DNA of 7,020 nucleotides from Cyanobacteria bacterium UBA5018. GTDB lineage: Bacteria > Cyanobacteriota > Cyanobacteriia > PCC-6307 > Cyanobiaceae. The stretch covers positions 2,079 through 9,098 of the forward strand of contig DGYA01000091.1 of NCBI GenBank assembly GCA_002396505.1, read 5' to 3'. The notes beneath the pieces are model-generated. The model did not search any database and was not told the DNA's origin. It worked only from the letters and a program-made list of their open reading frames with translations. This document shows, in pieces, positions 1 to 5,586 of this stretch. Both the position numbers and the translations under genes were made by a program. Each line of letters opens with the position of its first letter. Position 1 is the stretch's first letter.

Positions 1-273
1 GCAGCCCTGGCGGAGGCGGTGCGGCTAGACCCAAACGACGCCCACGCCCACAGCTTCCTGGGCCATGCCCTGCAGCGCCAGGGTCGCCTCACCGACGCCC
101 TGGCGGCCTTTGAGCGCGCCACGAGCCTCGATCCGCTGCAATCGCGGCCGGTGCGGGCCCTGGCCCGCCTCCATGCCCGAGCCACCCGCCATTACGCCGA
201 GCGGGCGGCGGCGCTCAATCCGCTCGATCCGCCCGAGGGGCCCCAAGTGCCTGAAGGGCCCGATCGGCCATGA
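1..273 (+). CDS. TPR repeat protein, C-terminal fragment (5' end outside window)
   Basis: The frame is open from base 1 and ends at a TGA at 271-273, giving the last 90 residues of a longer protein. The fragment contains one clear tetratricopeptide repeat at about residues 13-46 of the visible part, with the Leu-Gly, Ala and Asp-Pro positions of the TPR consensus (AHSFLGHALQRQG, then DALAAFERATSLDP). It is preceded by the end of another repeat (ALAEAVRLDPND), followed by a weaker helical pair ending in AALNPLDP, then a short Pro/Gly/Glu tail. TPRs mediate protein-protein contacts. Whether a catalytic domain lies upstream, as in the next gene, cannot be seen. The stop overlaps the next start codon in an ATGA arrangement, so the two genes are probably co-transcribed and translationally coupled. 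A GTG at 19 could serve as a start, but the frame remains open and TPR-like upstream of it, so truncation by the window edge is the better reading. Confidence 0.8.
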   Translation, partial: AALAEAVRLDPNDAHAHSFLGHALQRQGRLTDALAAFERATSLDPLQSRPVRALARLHARATRHYAERAAALNPLDPPEGPQVPEGPDRP

Positions 274-3227
274 ACCCGCCGGTGTTCCAGCTGGTGGCCG
301 CCACAAGGCTGGAGGCGGCGGCCTTCTGGAGCGACACGCTGCTGGGCCGTTCCCTGGGGCAACCGCAGCACCGGCAGCTGCTGGCGCGGATCCATTTCGC
401 CAACAGCCAGCCCCTGGCGATTGCTTACAACGCCGCGATCGAGGCCGCCCCGGCCAAGGCGGTGCTGGTGTTCTGCCACGACGACCTGGACCTCGGCCCC
501 GAGCCCCTGGCTCCCCAGCTGGAGGCGGCCCTGCTCCGCTTTGATCTGGTGGGGGTGGCGGGCAACCAGCGCCAGCAGAGCGGTCAGCTGGCCTGGTGGT
601 TGGATCCCCGCACCGGCAGCTGGGACCATCCCTTCCTAAGCGGTGCCCTGCGCCACGGTGCGCCCGAGAGCAGCCACCTGGATGTGTACGGACCGGTGCC
701 GATGCCGGTGCAGTCGCTCGATGGGCTATTCCTGGCCGCCAGGGCCGAAACCCTCTGGCGCTCGGGCTTGCGCTTTGATCCGCGCTTTGCCTTTCACTAC
801 TACGACCTGGATTTCTGTCGTTCTGCCCGCCGGGCAGGCCTGAGCCTCGGCACCTGGCCCCTGCCGCTGCTGCATGCCCATGGCCGCGATGCCAGCGGCC
901 TGGCCTGGAGTGAACAGGAGCGGGCCTATCTGCGCAAATGGGGCGAAGAGAAAGACGGGAGCGAGGGAATCGCGGGGAGTGATGGAAACGAGGGAAGCGA
1001 ATCGGGCGAAGGGAACGAATGGAACGAGGCCATCACCACCGCAGCTGGAGCCTCCTCCTCCCGCCCGCCCGCCTTCAGCCCGCCCGTCTCCAGCCCAACC
1101 GCCTCCTCGAGCCCTACCCCCTCCTCAATCCCAACCGAATTTAGTCCACCAGCCTTCAGTGCACCGTCTGAGCTGCAGGAGCTGTTCCGCTCGGCACGGG
1201 CCCTGGAGAAAGCCGGCGCTTGGCCGGAAGCGGAGCGGCGTTACCGCCAGCTGCTGGAGCAGGCGCCTGGCCATGGCGCCACCCGGCTGCAACTGGCCAA
1301 GGTGCTGCACCAGCAGGGCTCCAATGGCGAGGCCCTCGCAGTGCTGAATTCCCTGCTGGCAGGCGACTCCCGTCCACCGGCTGATTACCTGCCCGTTGCC
1401 GTCGATGCTCTGGGTGAAAGCTCCAGCGATGCCACCAAGCGCCTGCGCGCCCGGGCCCACGCCAACCGCGGCGCCCTGCTGCAGCTGCAGGGCGATCTCG
1501 AGGCCGCCCAGCGGGACCACGGCGAGGCCCTGCGGCTGGAGCCCGGCCTCCGAAGCGCGGCCGACAACCTGCTGGCTCTGGCGGTGGTGCTGCGCAGCCA
1601 GGGGCGCTCCCACCAGGCCCTGGAGGCCCTGCGGATGATCCTGCGGGCCACGCCGCAGCGGCCCGATCTGCTGCTGCAGTTGGGCATCACCCTGATGGAG
1701 CTGGGGCGGGTGGAGGCGGCCCTGCCCTGCTTCCGCAGGCTGCTGCGCCAGGAACCGCAGCTGCGAGATGGCCACTACCAGCTCGGCCAGGCCCTGGCGG
1801 CCCTGGGCCACACAGAAGCCGGCATCGCCGCACTGCAAACAGCCCTGGCCCTCGATCCCGATGCCACAGAAGTGCTGGTGCAGCTGGAGATGCAACGGCT
1901 CAGCCTCTGCGACTGGGACGACCACGGGGGCCGCATGGCCCGGCTGCTGACGCAGCTGGAGGCCCACGGCCAGGCCAGGGCCGGAGCTGTCGATTCGGTG
2001 CTGGTGCCGCCCCTGAGCCTGAACCTGTTTCCAGCGCCCCCGGCCCTGCACCGGCGCCTCGGCGAACGCTGGACAGAGCCCACCAGCCGCAGCATGGCCC
2101 CCCTGCGGCTGCCGCCGCCCCCGCCGCACCGGGCCGGCGAACGCTGGCGGATCGGCTACCTCTCGGCCGATTTCCGCAACCACGCCATGGGCAACCTGCT
2201 CCATGGCCTGTTCGCCCGCCATGACCGCCGCCGCTTTGAGGTGTTCGCCTATTCCCTGGCCAATATTTCCGATGAGGTCACCGAGCTGATCCGCCGCGGC
2301 GTAGACCATTACGCGATGGTGGCCGGTGACAGCAGCGAGGCGATCGCCAACCGCATCCGCGCCGATCGCATCGATGTGCTGATCGATCTGATGGGCCACA
2401 CCCACCACAGCCGCCCCGGCGTGCTGGCGCTGCGGCCGGCACCGCTGCAGCTCCATTACCTGGGCTATCCCGGTTCCCTCGGCGCCAACTGGATCGATGG
2501 GGTGATCGCCGATGCCTGGTTGATCCCGCCGGATCACGAAATCCACTACCGCGAAACGGTGCACCGCCTGTCCTGGGGCTTTGTGAGCTCAGGCCCGCTG
2601 GATTCCACCGCAGCAGCTTCGCCCCCACCCAGCCGCGAGGCCCTCGGCCTGCCGGCCGATGCGCTGGTGTACGCCTGCTTCAACAGGCCCGAAAAAATCA
2701 CACCGGCGGTGTTCGATTGCTGGCTGGAGATTTTGCGTCAGGTGCCGAACTCGGTGCTCTGGATCATCAACGACCAGCCGCTGGTGGAGCAGCGGCTGCG
2801 CGCCCGACTGGCCACGGCCGGCCTGGAGCCCGGCCGCCTGGTGTTCAGCCCCAAGCTGGAGAGTGCAGCCTTTGGCCAGTGCTGCGGCCTGGCCGATCTG
2901 CTGCTCGACACCAGCCCCTACGGCTCCGGCGCCACCGCCGTGACCGCCCTCGCCGCCGGGCTGCCGCTGCTCACCTGCCCGGGTCAAACATTTGCCTCGC
3001 GCATGGGCGCCAGCCTCTGCGCCGCCACCGGCCTCGAGGAGCTGATCTGCCCCACGCCCGAGGCCTACCGGCAGCGCGCCATCGCCTTGGGCCGCCAGCC
3101 GGCCGAACTGCAGCGCTTGCGCCGTCAGCTGCTCGCAGGCAGGGCCGAGCTGCCTCTGTTCAATACCAGCGCCTGGGTGGAGCACCTGGAGCAGCTGCTG
3201 GAACGGCTGCTAGAAGCTGGTGGCTGA
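270..3227 (+). CDS. Fusion of GT2-like glycosyltransferase, TPR array and SPINDLY/OGT-type (GT41) glycosyltransferase
   Basis: This 985-residue protein has four parts. Residues 1-225 look like a GT-A fold glycosyltransferase of the GT2-like type, with an HDD metal/nucleotide-sugar motif at 70-72, a YDLDF acidic motif at 178-182 and HAHG at 202-205. Residues 226-300 are low-complexity linker. Residues 301-545 contain six or so TPR units. Residues 540-985 match the GT41 (O-GlcNAc transferase-like) catalytic region: LCDWDD at 546-551, GYLSADFRNH at 629-638, ALRPAPLQLHYLGYPG at 720-735, ACFNRPEKI at 802-810, PNSVLWI at 826-832 and CPGQTFASR at 903-911. His638 and Lys809 align with human OGT His498 and Lys842. 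The usual NGHTT..D sugar-nucleotide loop is replaced by GSGATAVT at 885-892. The family transfers sugars to Ser/Thr of proteins or to other acceptors, usually in the cytoplasm; donor and acceptor here are unknown. The ATG overlaps the upstream stop, and GAAGG at 253-257 is a rather distant ribosome site. Domain calls are strong; function is inferred. Confidence 0.88.
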   Translation: MNPPVFQLVAATRLEAAAFWSDTLLGRSLGQPQHRQLLARIHFANSQPLAIAYNAAIEAAPAKAVLVFCHDDLDLGPEPLAPQLEAALLRFDLVGVAGNQRQQSGQLAWWLDPRTGSWDHPFLSGALRHGAPESSHLDVYGPVPMPVQSLDGLFLAARAETLWRSGLRFDPRFAFHYYDLDFCRSARRAGLSLGTWPLPLLHAHGRDASGLAWSEQERAYLRKWGEEKDGSEGIAGSDGNEGSESGEGNEWNEAITTAAGASSSRPPAFSPPVSSPTASSSPTPSSIPTEFSPPAFSAPSELQELFRSARALEKAGAWPEAERRYRQLLEQAPGHGATRLQLAKVLHQQGSNGEALAVLNSLLAGDSRPPADYLPVAVDALGESSSDATKRLRARAHANRGALLQLQGDLEAAQRDHGEALRLEPGLRSAADNLLALAVVLRSQGRSHQALEALRMILRATPQRPDLLLQLGITLMELGRVEAALPCFRRLLRQEPQLRDGHYQLGQALAALGHTEAGIAALQTALALDPDATEVLVQLEMQRLSLCDWDDHGGRMARLLTQLEAHGQARAGAVDSVLVPPLSLNLFPAPPALHRRLGERWTEPTSRSMAPLRLPPPPPHRAGERWRIGYLSADFRNHAMGNLLHGLFARHDRRRFEVFAYSLANISDEVTELIRRGVDHYAMVAGDSSEAIANRIRADRIDVLIDLMGHTHHSRPGVLALRPAPLQLHYLGYPGSLGANWIDGVIADAWLIPPDHEIHYRETVHRLSWGFVSSGPLDSTAAASPPPSREALGLPADALVYACFNRPEKITPAVFDCWLEILRQVPNSVLWIINDQPLVEQRLRARLATAGLEPGRLVFSPKLESAAFGQCCGLADLLLDTSPYGSGATAVTALAAGLPLLTCPGQTFASRMGASLCAATGLEELICPTPEAYRQRAIALGRQPAELQRLRRQLLAGRAELPLFNTSAWVEHLEQLLERLLEAGG
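957..1028 (+). repeat. Eight 9-bp in-frame repeats encoding Gly-(Ser/Asn)-Glu tripeptides
   Basis: Reading nine bases at a time from 957 gives GGGAGCGAG, GGAATCGCG, GGGAGTGAT, GGAAACGAG, GGAAGCGAA, TCGGGCGAA, GGGAACGAA and TGGAACGAG. They encode GSE, GIA, GSD, GNE, GSE, SGE, GNE and WNE, residues 230-253 of the glycosyltransferase fusion. The tract is strongly purine-rich on the + strand: 16 pyrimidines in 941-1028 by hand count. It forms the acidic first half of the linker between the GT2-like domain and the TPR array. Confidence 0.75.
1065..1160 (+). repeat. Pro/Ser-rich 15/18-bp in-frame repeats in the same linker
   Basis: Directly after the acidic tract the linker switches to Pro/Ser/Thr units: PPAFS, PPVSS, PTASS, SPTPSS, IPTEFS and PPAFS (residues 266-297), of 15 or 18 bases each. 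The first and last units are identical in protein sequence. The DNA is about 77% pyrimidine over 1051-1136 by hand count, the opposite of the preceding tract. It is probably a flexible, extended spacer. Pro/Ser/Thr linkers can themselves be glycosylated, which is only a possibility here. Confidence 0.6.
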
Positions 3228-3236
3228 TGCCGCCAG
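3217..3236 (+). other. Hairpin spanning the stop codon of the glycosyltransferase fusion gene
   Basis: CTGGTGGC (3217-3224) can pair with GCCGCCAG (3229-3236), giving eight pairs including one G-U, around the loop TGAT. The loop contains the gene's TGA stop. Only TTT follows, at 3243-3245 and after a gap, so this is not a canonical intrinsic terminator. It may slow RNA polymerase or protect the 3' end, or it may be a by-product of GC-rich codons. Confidence 0.35.
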
Positions 3237-3246
3237 GCAAGCTTTG

Positions 3247-3291
3247 ATTGGTAAATATGTCATTGGTAAACATGTCATTGGTAAACATCGC
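3247..3291 (+). repeat. Three tandem copies of a 15-bp repeat upstream of the deacetylase gene
   Basis: The units are ATTGGTAAATATGTC (3247-3261), ATTGGTAAACATGTC (3262-3276) and ATTGGTAAACATCGC (3277-3291). Copies 1 and 2 differ at one base, and copy 3 differs from copy 2 at two. The unit is only one-third GC in an otherwise GC-rich region and fills most of the 75-base spacer before the next gene. ACATGT, a palindrome, spans copy 2. The position and AT-richness are compatible with regulator binding sites or promoter elements, but I see no good -35/-10 pair. The array ends just before the ribosome-binding site. Confidence 0.9.
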
Positions 3292-3296
3292 GAGGA
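3292..3296 (+). promoter_or_regulatory. Ribosome-binding site of the deacetylase gene
   Basis: GAGGA lies six bases before the ATG at 3303. This strong, well-placed Shine-Dalgarno sequence fixes that ATG as the start, and it begins directly after the last 15-bp repeat unit. Confidence 0.75.
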
Positions 3297-3302
3297 TCTG
3301 CC

Positions 3303-4217
3303 ATGAGGCCGCCGCTGGTTTATCACCGCGACTATTCGGCGCCCTTGCCCAGCCAGCATCGCTTTCCGATGGCCAAGTTTCAGCTGCTGCACGATCGGCT
3401 GCTGCAGTTGGATCTAGCCAGTGCGGCCCAGCTGCATAGCCCATTGCCAGCGCCCCGCCGCTGGCTGGAGTTGGTGCACCAGCGCAGTTATCACCAGGCC
3501 TATAGCCGCGGCGAACTCTCGGCCGCTGAACAGCGCCGCATTGGCCTGCCGGTGAGTGCGGCCCTGGTGCGGCGCAGTTGGCTGGCGGTGGGCGGCACCG
3601 TGCTCACGGCCCGGTTGGCGCTGGAGCACGGCATTGCCTGCCATCTGGCCGGTGGCACCCACCACGCCTTTCCCGCCTACGGCAGTGGTTTTTGCATCTT
3701 TAACGATTGCGCCGTGGCGGCGCGGGTATTGCTGGCGGAGGCCCGGGTGCGACGGGTGATGGTGGTAGACCTGGACGTGCATCAAGGGGACGGCACTGCG
3801 GCGATCTTCCAGCAGGAGCCGCGGGTGTTCTGTTTCTCAGCCCACTGCGCCAGCAACTTCCCGCTGCGCAAACAGATAAGCGATCTGGATCTGCCCCTGG
3901 CGGATGGGCTCTGCGACGACGAATATCTCGCCGCCATCGGCAATGTATTGCCCGATCTGCTCTCGGCGGTACAACCCGACCTGGTGCTCTACAACGCCGG
4001 CGTCGATCCCCATCGCGGCGATCTCCTGGGAAGGCTGTGCCTCAGCAGTACCGGTCTACTGAACCGCGATCGGCTGGTGTTGGATGCCTGCCTGCGCCGG
4101 GGCATTGCCATCGCCACGGTGATTGGTGGCGGCTACGACGCCCTGGCCCCCCTGGTGGAGCGCCACAGCCTGGTGTTCAGGGCCGCCAGCGAACAGGCCC
4201 GCTTACATGGGCTGTAG
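3303..4217 (+). CDS. Histone deacetylase superfamily protein (class IV-like zinc deacylase)
   Basis: This 304-residue protein has the full arginase/deacetylase-fold signature. The GGTHHAFP segment carries the paired active-site histidines His120-His121. GSGFCIFND (127-135) forms the following loop. DLDVHQGDG (156-164) supplies zinc ligands Asp158 and His160, NAGVD (231-235) supplies zinc ligand Asp235, and GGGYD carries the transition-state tyrosine Tyr278. The loop sequences and the DDEYL...LPDLVLYNAG arrangement resemble the HDAC11/class IV branch and its bacterial relatives more than class I/II or acetoin-utilisation proteins. Length is typical and no catalytic residue is missing, so activity is likely. 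Bacteria lack histones; the substrate could be acetyl- or acyl-lysine, acetylpolyamine or another amide, and the sequence does not say which. There is no signal peptide or membrane segment, so it is cytoplasmic. It has its own ribosome site, and its TAG stop is part of the first unit of the downstream 18-bp repeat array. Confidence 0.92.
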   Translation: MRPPLVYHRDYSAPLPSQHRFPMAKFQLLHDRLLQLDLASAAQLHSPLPAPRRWLELVHQRSYHQAYSRGELSAAEQRRIGLPVSAALVRRSWLAVGGTVLTARLALEHGIACHLAGGTHHAFPAYGSGFCIFNDCAVAARVLLAEARVRRVMVVDLDVHQGDGTAAIFQQEPRVFCFSAHCASNFPLRKQISDLDLPLADGLCDDEYLAAIGNVLPDLLSAVQPDLVLYNAGVDPHRGDLLGRLCLSSTGLLNRDRLVLDACLRRGIAIATVIGGGYDALAPLVERHSLVFRAASEQARLHGL

Positions 4218-4316
4218 CCATGAAATGGGCTGTAGCCCTGAAATGGTCTGTAGCTTTGAAATGTGCTATAGCCCTGAAATAGACTGTAGCTTTAAGTTCG
4301 GATGTAGCCCGATTTT
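4209..4316 (+). repeat. Six degenerate 18-bp tandem repeats between the deacetylase gene and pdhA
   Basis: Units start at 4209, 4227, 4245, 4263, 4281 and 4299. The best is GGGCTGTAGCCCTGAAAT (4227-4244). TGTAGC is kept in five of six units and is TATAGC in the fourth; TGAAAT is kept in the first four. Units 2-6 alternate CCC, TTT, CCC, TTT, CCC after TGTAGC, suggesting a 36-bp higher-order unit. The core GGGCT-GT-AGCCC is a near-palindrome. Unit 1 overlaps the last bases of the deacetylase gene and provides its TAG stop; because the period is a multiple of three, every unit repeats an in-frame TAG. The array decays toward pdhA, and 4317-4355 shows no clear further copies. No intrinsic terminator with a T-run is visible between these convergent genes, so the array is the only candidate termination or insulating structure. 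Confidence 0.9.
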
Positions 4317-4355
4317 AGATCAGCTTGCGGCCATATTTTAGTTTGCAGCCCAGAT

Positions 4356-5471
4356 TCAATCTTCTGCCCAGATGTAGCGGGTGAGCTCCTCTGGTTTAGG
4401 TTCGGGGGCGGCCAGGGCGAACTCCACACAATCGGCTACTTCGGCGTCTACTTCTTGCTCAATTGCCTGGAGCTGTTCGGCAGTGGCCAGCTTTTGCTCC
4501 AGCAGCTGGGCCGCCAGGCCCTTGATCGGATCGAGTTTGGCCCAGAATTCCTTCTCGGCCTCGGCCCGCAGCTCGTCGGGGTCGGCCAGGGAGTGGCCGC
4601 GGAAGCGATAGGTGAGGCATTCCAACAGGGTGGGACCCTCGCCGGCGCGGGCCCGCTCGATCGCCCGCTGGCTGGCGGCGCGCACGGCGAGCACATCCAT
4701 GCCATTCACCTCCTCGCTGGCCATGCCGAAGCCGGTGGCCTTGCGCCAAATCTCTGGATCACTGGTGGCGCGGTTATGGTCCATACCGATGGCCCATTTA
4801 TTGTTTTCCACCACAAATATGATCGGCAATTTCCATAGGGACGCCATGTTTAAGCATTCGTAAAATTGACCGATATTGCAGGTGCCATCACCAAAGAAGG
4901 CGGCGGTAACCGAGTCGCTGGAGCTATCGCCCAAGGCATCGCGCTTATAGCGGCTGGTGAAGGCGGCCCCAAGGGCCACCGGAATTCCTTCGCCGATGAA
5001 GGCGTAGCCGCCCAGCAGGTGATGCTCCTTGGAGAAGAGGTGCATCGAGCCGCCGCGGCCCTTGCTGCAGCCGGTTTCCTTGCCAAACAGTTCGCTCATC
5101 ACCTCCCGGGCTGGTACGCCACAACTGAGGGCGTGCACGTGGTCGCGGTAGGTGCTGCAAAACCAGTCGTATTGGGGCTTCATCGCCTTGATCACGCCTG
5201 TGCTGACGGCCTCTTGGCCGTTGTAGAGATGCACGAAGCCAAACATCTTGCCGCGGTAATACATCTCGGCGCATTTGTCCTCAAAGCGCCGGCCCAGCAT
5301 CATGTCGCGGTAGAGCATCATGCCCTCCTCCGGGCTCACCTGGGCCGGGGTGGCGGGATAGAGGTTCAGCAGCCGTTCGGCATGGGCACCGGCCGCCTGG
5401 TGGGAGTCTGCGGAACAGGCGGGAGCTCCGGAGGTGGCCGCAAGATCACGACCCATGTCTGCCTTGGTCAT
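4356..5471 (-). CDS. pdhA: Pyruvate dehydrogenase E1 component, alpha subunit
   Basis: This 371-residue protein is the alpha half of the thiamine-diphosphate E1 enzyme, which decarboxylates pyruvate and, with the beta subunit, acetylates the lipoyl group of E2 to yield acetyl-CoA. The thiamine-diphosphate motif is intact: GDG at 194-196, 26 residues, then NN at 223-224. Other family marks are RRFEDKCAEMYYRGKMFGF (61-79), GRGGSMHLF (138-146), GEGIPVALGAAF (160-171) and the YRFRGHSLADPDE loop (288-300). Length and the C-terminal RYIWAED fit cyanobacterial PdhA. No E1-beta gene lies nearby; cyanobacterial pdh genes are often dispersed. The ATG at 5469-5471 has AGAGG touching it, too close for a normal Shine-Dalgarno. 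The ATG at codon 6 (5454-5456) has AAGG five bases upstream and may be the true start. Ile200 replaces the polar residue expected after GDGxxN, inside an AT-rich stretch. The gene is convergent with the deacetylase gene and divergent from ftn2. Confidence 0.96.
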   Translation of the reverse strand: MTKADMGRDLAATSGAPACSADSHQAAGAHAERLLNLYPATPAQVSPEEGMMLYRDMMLGRRFEDKCAEMYYRGKMFGFVHLYNGQEAVSTGVIKAMKPQYDWFCSTYRDHVHALSCGVPAREVMSELFGKETGCSKGRGGSMHLFSKEHHLLGGYAFIGEGIPVALGAAFTSRYKRDALGDSSSDSVTAAFFGDGTCNIGQFYECLNMASLWKLPIIFVVENNKWAIGMDHNRATSDPEIWRKATGFGMASEEVNGMDVLAVRAASQRAIERARAGEGPTLLECLTYRFRGHSLADPDELRAEAEKEFWAKLDPIKGLAAQLLEQKLATAEQLQAIEQEVDAEVADCVEFALAAPEPKPEELTRYIWAED

Positions 5472-5497
5472 CCTCTAAGCGCCTGATGCTGGCTGAA

Positions 5498-5524
5498 CTG
5501 TACGGGGTCCAGCCCCGTAAACAG
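5498..5524. promoter_or_regulatory. Inverted repeat in the pdhA-ftn2 divergent intergenic region
   Basis: TACGGGG (5501-5507) and CCCCGTA (5513-5519) form a perfect 7-bp inverted repeat around the loop TCCAG. Flanking CTG (5498-5500) and CAG (5522-5524) extend it if two bases bulge. No T-run follows on either strand, so a terminator is unlikely. It sits 26 bases upstream of the annotated pdhA start and 62 bases before the ftn2 start, a plausible operator or 5'-UTR hairpin for pdhA. The rest of 5472-5586 must contain both promoters. The best -10-like element seen for ftn2 is TACAGT (5557-5562), with no convincing -35. Confidence 0.4.
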
Positions 5525-5586
5525 TGCTCGCTGCAGCCAAAATCCAAGACTCTGCTTACAGTCACTCACCATTAGGCGCCTGTGGG

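Noticed and set aside
2340..2347. GCGATCGC octamer (HIP1 palindrome of cyanobacteria)
   Set aside because: Only one perfect copy was found. In a GC-rich 7-kb window one occurrence is not far from chance, so it says little about lineage or function.
1125..2564. 479-codon open frame on the - strand inside the glycosyltransferase gene
   Set aside because: Gln/Gly/Ala-rich product with no recognisable domain. It lies opposite strongly conserved TPR and GT41 coding sequence and is a by-product of GC-rich codon usage.
2589..3185. 198-codon open frame on the - strand
   Set aside because: Antisense to the conserved GT41 catalytic region; low-complexity product, no supporting start signal.
3228..3302. 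Promoter for the deacetylase gene within the repeats
   Set aside because: TTGATT and TAAACAT-like hexamers occur, but matches to consensus are poor and repeated, so no promoter can be assigned.
3248..3439. 63-codon + frame starting in the 15-bp repeats (repeating SLVNM)
   Set aside because: It overlaps the start of the deacetylase gene in another frame, begins with TTG without a ribosome site, and its later part is out-of-frame deacetylase sequence.
4367..4378. Possible extra copy of the 18-bp repeat (GATGTAGC near the pdhA 3' end)
   Set aside because: It lies in codons for the conserved C-terminal RYIWAED of PdhA and is out of phase with the array, so the match is coincidental.
4866..5486. 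206-codon + frame opposite pdhA
   Set aside because: Antisense to highly conserved PdhA sequence; no family resemblance.
5524..5586. Alternative GTG start for ftn2
   Set aside because: The 21 extra residues do not resemble the family, whose N-terminus begins at MELPIDHF; the segment also overlaps the inverted-repeat region.
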